DNA from: Ferruginibacter sp050611725
GTDB taxonomy: Bacteria > Bacteroidota > Bacteroidia > Chitinophagales > Chitinophagaceae
Direction: 5' to 3'
DNA length: 64,000 nt
NCBI RefSeq assembly: GCF_050611725.1
Contig: NZ_JBODJB010000001.1
Location: 62,001 to 126,000, forward strand
Shown here: positions 1-9,157 of the stretch, piece by piece
Position numbering within the stretch: the first letter of the stretch is position 1
Layout: every line of letters begins with the position of its first letter
Made by a program: the position numbers and the translations under genes
The notes under the pieces: model-generated
What the model saw: the letters and a program-made list of their open reading frames with translations, nothing else
Told to the model about the DNA's origin: nothing
The model's database searches: none

Positions 1-593
1 TTGATGGTTGGGTAAAAAATAATGTTGAACAAATTGGCGAAAAGCCGGATGAGTTCAATCACACATGGGCAGTGGTACAATTAGGGCAGAGCCCGGAAAC
101 ATGGTTTTATGTAGATCCTACCTGGGGCAGTGGCTACACCGATGAAAAAATGACCACCTACACTAAAAGTTTTAATGATAATTATTTCTTCGCCAACAAA
201 ACCATTTTCAACTTTCAACATTTTCCCGATAATATGGCCTGGCAATTAGGTAACGGATCAAAAAACATTAAGGAATTCATCAATACACCGTTAGTAAAAG
301 AAACGGCATATAATGTTGGATTAAGTTCTTACGCTCCCGACAATGGATACATTAAAACCAAATCGAGTAAAGCAGTTCAGTTCTCTATAAAAATTTCTGA
401 CACAGTGAATGTGCAAATTGTATCGCTTGTAATTGGTCCGGAAAAAAAGAAAAAAACCAAAACAGTTGACTATACTTTTACAGAGGGTAAAATTTTGTTC
501 AGTTATAAATTCGATGAGGAAGATACCTACCCTGTTACCGTTTTGATCAACAATAAACCTGTACTTGCTTATTTTGCAGAAGTGGTTGAATAA
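1..593 (+). CDS. transglutaminase-like superfamily protein, 5'-truncated
   Basis: The reading frame is already open at base 3 and runs to the stop at 591-593, so the true start lies before the window. The visible part begins with NHTWAVV, followed about 15 residues later by FYVDPTWGSGY. This His...Asp-Pro-Thr-Trp arrangement matches the second and third members of the Cys-His-Asp triad in transglutaminase-like proteins of the kyphoscoliosis-peptidase type; the Cys would be upstream of the window. The rest (about 150 residues) looks like a beta-rich C-terminal domain without a recognisable motif. Family call is fairly secure, substrate unknown. No sorting domain is seen at the C-terminus. Confidence 0.7.
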   Translation, partial: DGWVKNNVEQIGEKPDEFNHTWAVVQLGQSPETWFYVDPTWGSGYTDEKMTTYTKSFNDNYFFANKTIFNFQHFPDNMAWQLGNGSKNIKEFINTPLVKETAYNVGLSSYAPDNGYIKTKSSKAVQFSIKISDTVNVQIVSLVIGPEKKKKTKTVDYTFTEGKILFSYKFDEEDTYPVTVLINNKPVLAYFAEVVE

Positions 594-638
594 ACGATTT
601 AACAATACTTTATTATACAAGGAGTATCATTTCGTATT

Positions 639-646
639 TACATTTG
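639..646 (+). promoter_or_regulatory. -7 promoter box (TACATTTG) of the SIMPL gene
   Basis: TACATTTG is a perfect match to the Bacteroidota -7 consensus TAnnTTTG and lies 20 nt before the ATG at 667. No clear TTTG -33 element is seen at the usual distance. Confidence 0.45.
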
Positions 647-666
647 GTTTATAAATTTAAAACAAA

Positions 667-1425
667 ATGAAAGAAAACTCTTTTCTGAAGCCAGCCATCA
701 TCGGCCTGGCTATTATTTTAACTGCATTTATCCTCGGTAGTGCTTTTAAAAATCGAAATGCTACCGACGATTCAATTTCAGTAACAGGGTTGGGTTCCAA
801 AGATTTTATTTCAGATGAAATTTCCTGGTCGGGTAGTTTCAACACCAAAGCGATGGAAGCTAAAGATGCATACAATCTTATCAATGACGACAAAGAAAAA
901 GTAAAAGCATTTTTTATTTCGAAAGGCTTCAAAGAAAATGAATTTTCATTTGGCGGTGTAAACTTCAATCAATCTTACCGTACCATCACCATTGAAACTG
1001 ATGGAAATACTACAAAGACCGAACAGATATTCGACGGTTACACAGCCACGCAAAGTGTAAATTTCATCAGCATAAAAAATCCTGAGTTGATGAAGAAAAT
1101 AGAAAATGTAATAGATCATACAGCAGAATTGATCAACTCGGGTATTCAGTTCAACAGTAATTCGGTTCAATATACTTATTCTGACCTACCAAGTTTGAAA
1201 CACAACCTGATAGAAAAGGCAACACAGGATGCAAAAGAAAGAGCACAAAAGATTGTAAAGACAGGCGAAGGGGATCTGGGTAAATTAAAAGATGCCAGCA
1301 TGGGTGTATTTCAGATCACCGGAAAAGGATCGGTTGAAGAAGACAGCTATGGTGGCAATAATGATACATACAGCAAAGCTAAAACAGCTCGTATTACTGT
1401 TAGGTTAACATATGAATTAGAATAA
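667..1425 (+). CDS. SIMPL domain-containing protein (DUF541)
   Basis: 252 residues. Residues 8-27 form a hydrophobic signal anchor or signal peptide without a lipobox Cys. The remainder matches the SIMPL (DUF541) fold: an N-terminal segment ISVTGLGSKDFISDEISW, a middle YSDLPSLKHNLIEKA followed by the helix TQDAKERAQKIVK typical of the family, and a C-terminal ARITVRLTYELE strand. SIMPL proteins are periplasmic or membrane-anchored oligomeric proteins of poorly defined function; a signalling role was proposed for a mammalian homologue. The ATG at 667 follows a -7 box and is chosen because the hydrophobic segment begins directly after it. Transcription probably ends at the hairpin at 1438-1469. 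Confidence 0.8.
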   Translation: MKENSFLKPAIIGLAIILTAFILGSAFKNRNATDDSISVTGLGSKDFISDEISWSGSFNTKAMEAKDAYNLINDDKEKVKAFFISKGFKENEFSFGGVNFNQSYRTITIETDGNTTKTEQIFDGYTATQSVNFISIKNPELMKKIENVIDHTAELINSGIQFNSNSVQYTYSDLPSLKHNLIEKATQDAKERAQKIVKTGEGDLGKLKDASMGVFQITGKGSVEEDSYGGNNDTYSKAKTARITVRLTYELE

Positions 1426-1437
1426 AAAATGTAGATA

Positions 1438-1469
1438 AAAAAAGTCCTCAATTTTCATTGAGGACTTTT
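1438..1469. terminator. bidirectional rho-independent terminator
   Basis: Perfect inverted repeat AAGTCCTCAAT (1442-1452) / ATTGAGGACTT (1457-1467) with a TTTC loop, preceded by A-run and followed by T-run. It lies between the convergent SIMPL gene and the DsbA-like gene and can serve both strands. Confidence 0.85.
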
Positions 1470-1472
1470 CAT

Positions 1473-2042
1473 TTAAGCTCTTTGTTTTACCGGAGCTTTT
1501 TTCTTTACTTTCTTTAATGTACCGTCGATGGCTTTACTCAATTCATCGAAAGTGATCTTACCATTGTATCGTTCGCCATTAATAAAAAATGTAGGAACAT
1601 TTGTAACACCTCTATCTTTTCCTTCTCTGATATCTCCCTGAACCTGCCAGCCATAAGTTGCATTTACCAACTCATCTAAGAAACGTTTGTTGTTAACGCC
1701 TGCTTCTTTACTATGTAATTTTAAACTGGTGGTTCCTAAATTTCTGCGGTTTGCAAATAAAATATTGTGCATTTCCCAGAATTTACCGTCTTGTGCAGTA
1801 GCAACTGCCGCTTCACCCGCCTTTAAAGCACGTTGGTGAATATTAGTTAAAGGAAAATGACGGAAATTAAAACGGATCTTACCTTCATATTCTTCCAACA
1901 ATTGTTTAACTACCTCGTTAGCTTTTGCACATGCTTCACTTTCATATTCACCAAACTCTTCTAATGTTACCAACGCATTTTTGTTTCCTACAAATACATC
2001 TCTCGGTTCTATAATTTCAACCACATCTTTCTTAAATGCCAT
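1473..2042 (-). CDS. DsbA-family thioredoxin-fold protein lacking the first active-site Cys
   Basis: 189 residues, no signal peptide. The pattern EFGEYESEACAKANEV aligns with the DsbA/Thioredoxin_4 active site (EF-x-DFECPYC), followed by an inserted helical region and VPTFFING with the cis-Pro loop. The usual C-P-Y-C is S-E-A-C here, so only the second Cys remains and normal dithiol oxidoreductase chemistry is not expected. A strong Shine-Dalgarno-like AAAGGAG sits 8 nt before the ATG, unusual for this phylum. A lysine-rich C-terminus (KKVKKKAPVKQ) ends the protein. Family assignment is good; activity (monothiol, glutathione-linked or none) is unknown. Confidence 0.75.
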   Translation of the reverse strand: MAFKKDVVEIIEPRDVFVGNKNALVTLEEFGEYESEACAKANEVVKQLLEEYEGKIRFNFRHFPLTNIHQRALKAGEAAVATAQDGKFWEMHNILFANRRNLGTTSLKLHSKEAGVNNKRFLDELVNATYGWQVQGDIREGKDRGVTNVPTFFINGERYNGKITFDELSKAIDGTLKKVKKKAPVKQRA

Positions 2043-2069
2043 AATGATCTCCTTTTTTTATATGTTTTA

Positions 2070-2085
2070 GGTAGAAAATTCTACC
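2070..2085. repeat. palindrome upstream of the DsbA-like gene
   Basis: GGTAGAA-AA-TTCTACC, a 7-bp perfect inverted repeat with 2-nt centre, 28 nt upstream of the start codon at 2042. Could be an operator or an RNA hairpin in the leader; not assigned to a regulator. The rest of 2043-2294 shows nothing else recognisable. Confidence 0.35.
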
Positions 2086-2294
2086 GAATTGCTGCAATTT
2101 CTTGTTCTGTAAACTGTGGATTATGCTAGTTAGATAAGTATAAAATGTCAGTTCAGAAGGATTACCAAGCGACGAAAGGTACTATTTTTTGCCATTTTTT
2201 ATCTACCATTTAAGGAATATTTCCTTTATTCATTATTAATAATGATGATAATCAATGAGTTATAAAATTTTAATTTTTATCCTTAACAAGACAT

Positions 2295-4931
2295 TTACAC
2301 AGATTTAGCCTTAGTTTCCCTTTTTTTCTCCGAAACCGACTCGTTTCTGAAAACTACCGTACCATCGAAAACATCTACCAAAACCGGCTTGGTTTTGTCA
2401 ATATCTCCCGCTAAAATCCGTTTGCTTAATTGGTTAACGATCTCTTTCTGAATCAATCTTTTTAAGGGCCTTGCACCAAACTGGGTATCATATCCGTTTT
2501 CTGCCAGGTAATCCAAAGCATAATCACTAAATGTTAATTGAATACCGCTTTCTGCCACCAATTTTTTCAGGTTGTCGAGCTGAATACCGATGATCCCCTT
2601 TATTTCTTTTTTCATTAAAGGCTGGAACATGATGATCTCATCAATCCTGTTCAAAAATTCCGGACGAATGGTTTGTTTTAATAAATTAACCACTTCGGCT
2701 TTTGTACTTTCCACCACTTCCTCTTTATTCTTATCGGTGATGTTTTCAAAATTCTCCTGAATGATCTGGCTGCCCATATTACTTGTCATGATGATGATGG
2801 TGTTTTTGAAATTCACCACCCTACCCTTGTTGTCTGTTAATCTTCCATCATCTAAAACCTGTAGTAAAACATTGTACACATCAGGGTGGGCCTTTTCAAT
2901 TTCATCTAAAAGCACCACGCTATATGGTTTACGTCGTACTGCTTCTGTTAACTGGCCACCTTCATCGTAACCAACATAACCCGGAGGCGCACCAACCAAT
3001 CTGCTCACAGAATGTTTTTCCTGATATTCACTCATATCAATTCTGGTCATCATACTATCGTCATCAAAGAGATAGTCTGCCAACGCTTTTGCCAATTCTG
3101 TTTTACCCACACCGGTAGTACCAAGGAAAATAAAAGAACCGATCGGTTTTTTAGGATCTTGTAATCCAGCTCTGCTTCTGCGAATGGCATCACTTACAGC
3201 TTCGATTGCTTCTTCTTGTCCAACAACTCTTTTATGCAATTCTTCCTCCAGATTCAACAATTTTTCTCTTTCACTTTGCAACATTTTCATCACGGGAATA
3301 CCTGTTGCTTTCGCTATATTTTCAGCAATGTCTTCCGCATCAACCTCTTCTTTCAATAAACGTTTTTCACTGATCTGATCAAGTAATTGTGTTTGCTCTG
3401 CAATGATCTTCTCTTGTTCTTGTACTTTACCATATCTGATCTCGGCTACTTTACCGTAATTACCTTCACGTTCTGCTTTTTCTGCAGCCAATTTTAAGTT
3501 CTCTATTTCGGCTTTTGCATTTTGTACTTTTTCAACTACCTCTTTTTCCTGTTGCCATTTTGCTTTGAATGTATCTCTTTGTACAGCAAGATTAGATATC
3601 TCTGTATTCAATTCCTTCAGTTTTACTTCATCACTTTCTCTCTTGATCGCTTCTCTTTCAATTTCAAGTTGGCGTATTTGTCTTTCTAACTTGTCTAATT
3701 CTTCGGGCATAGAGTTCATCTCTAAACGAAGCTTAGCAGCACTTTCATCAATTAGGTCGATGGCTTTATCCGGTAAAAAACGATCGGTAATATATCTGTG
3801 AGATAATTCTACTGCAGCAATGATCGCTTCATCTTTGATACGAACATGATGATAGGTTTCATAACGATCTTTCAACCCACGTAAAATGGAAACGGCATCA
3901 TCAACAGTAGGTTCATCTACCATTACTTTCTGAAAACGTCTTTCCAACGCTTTATCTTTTTCAAAAAATTTCTGATACTCATTCAATGTGGTTGCTCCTA
4001 CTGCTCTCAACTCTCCTCTAGCTAAAGCTGGTTTCAAAATATTAGCAGCATCCATGGCTCCATCGCCTCCACCTGCACCAACAAGTGTATGAATTTCATC
4101 GATGAATAAAATTATTTCCCCATCGCTTGATGTAACTTCCTTTACAACGGATTTTAATCTTTCTTCAAACTCTCCTTTATACTTTGCGCCGGCTATCAAT
4201 TGCCCCATATCCAAAGCATAAATAATTTTTGATCTTAAATTCTCGGGAACATCGCCATTTACAATACGCATGGCTAAACCTTCGGCAATGGCTGTTTTAC
4301 CAACACCGGGCTCTCCTACCAAAATGGGATTGTTTTTACTTCTACGAGAAAGAATGTGTAAGGTTCTGCGTATCTCTTCATCTCTACCGATGACGGGATC
4401 TAATTTCCCTGCTCTTGCCATTTCAATTAAGTTCTTTGCATACTTATTCAATGCGTTGAACTGTGTTTCCTGAGTTTGAGAAGAAATTGTAGATCCTTTA
4501 CGCAGATCTTTTATTGCAGCGGTTAAACCTTTTTCTGTAAGACCTGCGTCTTTTAAAATTTTTGCACTGTTATCATTACCTTGAAGTAAAGCGATCAATA
4601 AATGTTCTACACTTACAAACTCATCGCCAAATGATTTTAAAATGCCAGACGACTTTAAGATAACAGTATTCATATCACGACTAACCATTTGAGCCGGTTC
4701 GCCGTTTTGAACTTTTGGTAGTTTATTAATACTCTCATCTACTTTACTCTCAACAAAATTTACGTTGACGTTATTTTTTTTCAATAGAAATTCTATCGGC
4801 GAATCATCTTCGCTGAGTAATGCTTTTAACAAGTGCTCAGTCTCAATATTCGGATTGGCATTATTGAATGCCAACTGCTGAGATTGAGCAATTGCTTCCT
4901 GTGCTTTAATGGTGAAATTATTCAGATTCAT
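2295..4931 (-). CDS. clpB: ATP-dependent disaggregase ClpB
   Basis: 878 residues, normal full length. N-terminal Clp repeat domain (residues 1-~145, including NIETEHLLKALL), first AAA+ module with Walker A GEPGVGKT at about 205-212 and Walker B ILFIDEIHTLVGAG, a long coiled-coil middle domain (about 400-530, rich in E/K/L/R), second AAA+ module with Walker A GTTGVGKT near 604-611 and VVLLDEIEKAHPDV, and a C-terminal D2-small domain with GARPLKR. It works with DnaK/DnaJ to resolubilise aggregated proteins in the cytoplasm. The middle domain separates it from ClpA/ClpC. No CIRCE-like element is seen in the 220 nt upstream. Monocistronic. Confidence 0.98.
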   Translation of the reverse strand: MNLNNFTIKAQEAIAQSQQLAFNNANPNIETEHLLKALLSEDDSPIEFLLKKNNVNVNFVESKVDESINKLPKVQNGEPAQMVSRDMNTVILKSSGILKSFGDEFVSVEHLLIALLQGNDNSAKILKDAGLTEKGLTAAIKDLRKGSTISSQTQETQFNALNKYAKNLIEMARAGKLDPVIGRDEEIRRTLHILSRRSKNNPILVGEPGVGKTAIAEGLAMRIVNGDVPENLRSKIIYALDMGQLIAGAKYKGEFEERLKSVVKEVTSSDGEIILFIDEIHTLVGAGGGDGAMDAANILKPALARGELRAVGATTLNEYQKFFEKDKALERRFQKVMVDEPTVDDAVSILRGLKDRYETYHHVRIKDEAIIAAVELSHRYITDRFLPDKAIDLIDESAAKLRLEMNSMPEELDKLERQIRQLEIEREAIKRESDEVKLKELNTEISNLAVQRDTFKAKWQQEKEVVEKVQNAKAEIENLKLAAEKAEREGNYGKVAEIRYGKVQEQEKIIAEQTQLLDQISEKRLLKEEVDAEDIAENIAKATGIPVMKMLQSEREKLLNLEEELHKRVVGQEEAIEAVSDAIRRSRAGLQDPKKPIGSFIFLGTTGVGKTELAKALADYLFDDDSMMTRIDMSEYQEKHSVSRLVGAPPGYVGYDEGGQLTEAVRRKPYSVVLLDEIEKAHPDVYNVLLQVLDDGRLTDNKGRVVNFKNTIIIMTSNMGSQIIQENFENITDKNKEEVVESTKAEVVNLLKQTIRPEFLNRIDEIIMFQPLMKKEIKGIIGIQLDNLKKLVAESGIQLTFSDYALDYLAENGYDTQFGARPLKRLIQKEIVNQLSKRILAGDIDKTKPVLVDVFDGTVVFRNESVSEKKRETKAKSV

Positions 4932-5151
4932 ATCGTTATTTTATGTGTTAATTTTAGTAGTTCAGTGCAAATGCCAATCCAAATGATAAATTCAGCAATT
5001 ATGGCGTATAAATGCATAGGTAGCTGCCGCAAATGCAGTACAGCAAATATTTTTCTGCTATTGTTGCAGGTTTTAAACTCAATAATGTAATAAAAAATGG
5101 AGCGGTAATTACGGGATAAAAGTAATGCGGTTGAAAAACGACGATCAATTA

Positions 5152-7065
5152 TCATTCACTTTTTTTCAAGACCACAAGCAGCCTATCTGCTTTATAGATA
5201 TCAGCATAAAATTTTGCCAACTCAGAATAATCAGCAGCAGGAAAATTACCACTGAATTGTTCCCTGTTTCGGTAATAAATTATTTGATTACTTTTCACAA
5301 CAAAAGAAGCATAATATTTTCCGAATTTATTTTCAATTTTTGTTATTCCCGGAAGCGACTCAACCTGATAGCCTGCAGGGAAATCTATAATAACACTATC
5401 CATATCATGGTATTCAAAATTCAGTTCTACCGAATTTATTCTTGCAGTATCGGTACTTAAACGTCTTTTTGTTTTTGATAAAACATTCGGAGAAATAAAT
5501 AATCTTTTACCACTCACCTGAGCGTAATTCCTGGCTTTGATCTCCAGATCTTCGTAAACTACAGGTAGTTTACCAGCTTGTTCTTTGAATGAATAATTAA
5601 TGATATCAAAACTTGGAAGCATGATTACTTCTTTCAGATATTCTGTTACACTTGCTTTTGATAAATTATTGATCACTGAATGCAGGTTATCCTGCTGCAT
5701 AGCTGCATAAGTTGTTTTAACTTTTGTATTCAAATCACCGGTTTCTTCCAGCACCGCATTGATCTTTCTAACCTGAATATTATCATCAATATCATATTTG
5801 GGTGTCCGTACAATCTTACCTCCATTTTCATCTACTAATAGGGCATATCTGTCTGCAGTAAACGAACTTAAGTAACCCATTGGCAAGGTTTGACTGGTAC
5901 ATTCCAACCAAACACTATCTTTTTGTAAGGGCACACATACAATAATATGATTGAATTGTGTTGAGGGAAAATCAACCAATAGTTTTTTATCGTCGTCACC
6001 GGATTTTATAAGTGTGTAAAAAGCTTTAAGTCCTACTTCTTTCAACATGGCACACATGTAATTGCTCAATGCTTTACAATCACCATAGCCCTTTTGTGCA
6101 ACATACTCCGCAGGAAATGTCTGCCATCCTCCAATACCTAATTTAATATTAACATAACGAGTATTGTTTTGCAGGTATTTATAAAGTGTTCGAATCTTTT
6201 CCCGATCATCATGAATTGAATCGGTCAATTGATGCACCATGTTTTTTGTAGCTTCGGGCAATTGATCTCTTCCTACGTTTAATGAATAAACGAATTTTCC
6301 AAATCCAGACCAAGTACTCATATTACCTTTATAATCTTCTACATCAAAATCTGTTGGTGCTAAAAAAACTGTTGGTGTTAACTCATACCATTCCTGAGAT
6401 AAAATTTCTTTGCTTACTGCACTAAATTTTTCTATCTGCCATTCATATACATTATTATTTTTGTTCTTAGTGATAGTAGGCTCCTTACTTATATTGAACA
6501 TTTTATAACGGAGGCCATAGTCAACCGGTGTTTCTACAATCAACTTACTTAATTCTACTGATAGATTACTTCCTTGCACAGGCATCCAATCCGGAAAATA
6601 AAAAATCCCTTTAAAATCAATGGCGGTTTCGTATTGTATGGTGTATGGGTAATTTTTATTCTGAAAATTGTAGTACTTAATCCGGCTATCAGAAACAAAA
6701 CTAGAACCCCCTGCAAGACTTATGTCTTGAATATCCGATTTTTTCAGCTTTCTGATTCTTTCACCAAAAGCGTCGAATAATTCACCTTCTATATATTTGA
6801 CATTTCGCAATTTATCATAGTATTCATAAACACCTGCATAATGATCAGCAGCCTCGTTCAAAATTGTAATGGCGTATTTATGATAAAGTGTTGCCTTTCC
6901 AATATCATCAATTACAAGTTTTACTTCTTCAAACCGCTTAATTGCATTTGCATTTTTTAACAGGCCAGCTGTAACAAGACATATAGAATAATTATTTTTT
7001 TGTGCCTGACTTTTTAGGGCCTGAGAAAAAAACACAAGAATTAATATCGTTGTTCTAAAGATCAT
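5152..7065 (-). CDS. secreted DUF3857 / transglutaminase-like protein with intact triad
   Basis: 637 residues with a signal peptide (residues 1-~21, ending SQAQ). The N-terminal half is a DUF3857 domain; the middle is a transglutaminase-like domain with YGDCKALSNYM (candidate catalytic Cys), FNHIIVCVP (His) and WLECTSQ (acidic residue). This pattern is common in Bacteroidota DUF3857 proteins. A C-terminal beta domain follows. Start codon overlaps the stop codon of the upstream partner gene as TAATG (7063-7067), so the two are translationally coupled. It is probably periplasmic or surface-linked. Whether it is a transglutaminase, a peptidase or a binding protein cannot be told from sequence. 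Confidence 0.8.
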   Translation of the reverse strand: MIFRTTILILVFFSQALKSQAQKNNYSICLVTAGLLKNANAIKRFEEVKLVIDDIGKATLYHKYAITILNEAADHYAGVYEYYDKLRNVKYIEGELFDAFGERIRKLKKSDIQDISLAGGSSFVSDSRIKYYNFQNKNYPYTIQYETAIDFKGIFYFPDWMPVQGSNLSVELSKLIVETPVDYGLRYKMFNISKEPTITKNKNNNVYEWQIEKFSAVSKEILSQEWYELTPTVFLAPTDFDVEDYKGNMSTWSGFGKFVYSLNVGRDQLPEATKNMVHQLTDSIHDDREKIRTLYKYLQNNTRYVNIKLGIGGWQTFPAEYVAQKGYGDCKALSNYMCAMLKEVGLKAFYTLIKSGDDDKKLLVDFPSTQFNHIIVCVPLQKDSVWLECTSQTLPMGYLSSFTADRYALLVDENGGKIVRTPKYDIDDNIQVRKINAVLEETGDLNTKVKTTYAAMQQDNLHSVINNLSKASVTEYLKEVIMLPSFDIINYSFKEQAGKLPVVYEDLEIKARNYAQVSGKRLFISPNVLSKTKRRLSTDTARINSVELNFEYHDMDSVIIDFPAGYQVESLPGITKIENKFGKYYASFVVKSNQIIYYRNREQFSGNFPAADYSELAKFYADIYKADRLLVVLKKSE

Positions 7066-9092
7066 TATTTCTTTAATTTAAAAACAATTTGTTCGCTTTG
7101 CTTTTTTACGATGTAGTCAAAAAAGCTTCTTAATGCCTCATACTCTTCGGGATAGAAAGTTGCTTTTTCGAGTTTAATTCTTGATCTTAAGTTAATTGAA
7201 CTCTCTCCAACAGATATCAGATATTCAAAGTACCCTTCTTCTCCATTAAAAGTAACTTTAGTTGGTGCCGGCACTTCATCTACAACATATCCTTCTGGTA
7301 TATCTAAATATAACGCTACCGTTTCATCTGTTAAATAAGGCATTTCAACAGGATATTTCCTTTCTGCCGATTTAAAATAATTTTCGGTATAACCTTCTTT
7401 GAGCATCGGGTTGAAGTAAATTACATCTGCATTACCTGAATTGTCTATCGTTAAATTATATTTTAAGTTAATCGTCTTTTCACAATCGTCAAGATTCTCA
7501 AGCTTTATATCCCTAGCAACAAAGTTCTCAGCGTAAGAAGAAGACAATTCTTTTTCAAATTGCCCAATACCATGCTGTGCAATTTCATCTCTTATATCAT
7601 ACGACTCGTAATACCCCAAATTGGAACTAAGATTTCCTTCCCATTTACCTTTTACTTTCTGATCATTGAAAAGCATGATGTTAGTGTATTTGGCTTCAGC
7701 TAAAGTGTCTGGTGAAAAATTAATTGCTAAAGGAATTTTATCGATTACCCTTGCATCTCCGTTATAACAAAATAACGGAAGATGCCCAAAGCCAATTTTA
7801 GTTTTAGATGCATCTAAAAAATAATTTGTACTATCAATGTCTAATTTACATACCACATAATTAAATCTATCGAGTAGAGGATAAATGTTATTGATATAAC
7901 CATGATCAGTAGTACTTAGAATAACAGGAGCGGCATACAGGTTTTCATGTTTGAGCATAGCAATCAACAATACATTAATTTCTGCAACAGATCCGCTTTT
8001 AGAGCTAAAAACATCCTTCAATGGTTTGCTCAGTAATATACCTCTGTCACCCGTTGATTTTATTTGCTTTTTTACATATTCGTAAATCTTTCTGGCTTTA
8101 TCAATTTTCGTTAAAGCTCCGCTCATTATCAATTTAATATCATCATCCAGCCAATTATTCTCCTTATTTATTTTGGCTCCGAAATCATCACTTTGCATTA
8201 ATTCGTCACTTACAGTGATCCAATCTCCCATAACCTTTTTCGGAGGTTGATTAGGAAATTTGTAACCCGACATTTGAAACTCAATTCTAGCTATATGGTT
8301 TTTTATTGAGGATGTGTATTTCTCTTCCTTAAGTGCCGGAACATCTTTCATGATCCATGTGTTTTCTGTTTCTGTACCACTCAGCTTTAAATGATCCGGG
8401 CTACCGTAAGCGCCATTGTAATCAACGGTAACGTAGTAATCGCCGTGATATGATTTATTATTCTTTTTGAAAAAAGGGTGATAGCCCTGTGAAAGAAAAA
8501 CATATTCAAAAAATTCTGGCACTTTGGTTGTGTATTCGCTCCAAACCCTCGGATAAGAGCCTTGAAAATTCCACGCATGCAGATTAAACAAATAATCAGA
8601 ATTAATAGTGTATGAATATTCTATTATACAACCTTCTTTAACCTGAGGCAATGTAAATTTCTTGACCACATGGTTCTTATCATACTTATCTTTAAAAACC
8701 GACTTCATATCCAGTTTTGTTTCAACTACTTTACCGTTTTCAAGATTATAAGTTATTGCACTGATCTTCTCCAAACTCTCTTCTTTATTTCCTTGAACAT
8801 ATAATGGGATCTCAACATTGGCCAGATCAAAACCATTTTTATTAATTATTTTTACACGACGCTGGTGTTTAAATACCAATGTAAAATACCCCTTTGTGTT
8901 TCCTTCAAACGAACTAATACCCACGTCTGCAATTACAACAGCACCTTCGGTTGTATCAACATTTAATTTTGTAATATCAAAGTCTTCAACAGAAACTCGT
9001 CCAAACTTTATGGGCAATTTATCCTGAGCATACAGGCTATTCGATATAAATAAGAAACAAAGTCCGGAAAGAATAAAAAACTTAAACTTCAT
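7065..9092 (-). CDS. secreted DUF3857 protein with degenerate transglutaminase domain
   Basis: 675 residues from the ATG at 9092; a TTG three codons further out is possible but less likely. Signal peptide of about 22 residues ending SLYAQ. Same architecture as the next gene: DUF3857 domain, transglutaminase-like domain, C-terminal beta domain. In the core, the Cys position reads KSGSVAEINVLL, and the His position reads FNYVVCKL, followed by LDAS. The Cys and His of the triad are therefore missing, so this copy is probably non-catalytic. It forms an operon with the intact copy at 5152-7065 through a one-base stop/start overlap, which suggests the two act together. Confidence 0.8.
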   Translation of the reverse strand: MKFKFFILSGLCFLFISNSLYAQDKLPIKFGRVSVEDFDITKLNVDTTEGAVVIADVGISSFEGNTKGYFTLVFKHQRRVKIINKNGFDLANVEIPLYVQGNKEESLEKISAITYNLENGKVVETKLDMKSVFKDKYDKNHVVKKFTLPQVKEGCIIEYSYTINSDYLFNLHAWNFQGSYPRVWSEYTTKVPEFFEYVFLSQGYHPFFKKNNKSYHGDYYVTVDYNGAYGSPDHLKLSGTETENTWIMKDVPALKEEKYTSSIKNHIARIEFQMSGYKFPNQPPKKVMGDWITVSDELMQSDDFGAKINKENNWLDDDIKLIMSGALTKIDKARKIYEYVKKQIKSTGDRGILLSKPLKDVFSSKSGSVAEINVLLIAMLKHENLYAAPVILSTTDHGYINNIYPLLDRFNYVVCKLDIDSTNYFLDASKTKIGFGHLPLFCYNGDARVIDKIPLAINFSPDTLAEAKYTNIMLFNDQKVKGKWEGNLSSNLGYYESYDIRDEIAQHGIGQFEKELSSSYAENFVARDIKLENLDDCEKTINLKYNLTIDNSGNADVIYFNPMLKEGYTENYFKSAERKYPVEMPYLTDETVALYLDIPEGYVVDEVPAPTKVTFNGEEGYFEYLISVGESSINLRSRIKLEKATFYPEEYEALRSFFDYIVKKQSEQIVFKLKK

Positions 9093-9157
9093 AAAGTACA
9101 AATTTTAATTTTATGTTCGCTAAATTTAGTAAATCTGAATATATCTGAAAGTAAATA

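Noticed and set aside
4932..5151. Small overlapping frames between clpB and the DUF3857 gene
   Set aside because: They overlap the flanking genes on the opposite strand and lack any motif; the region reads as ordinary upstream sequence of clpB.
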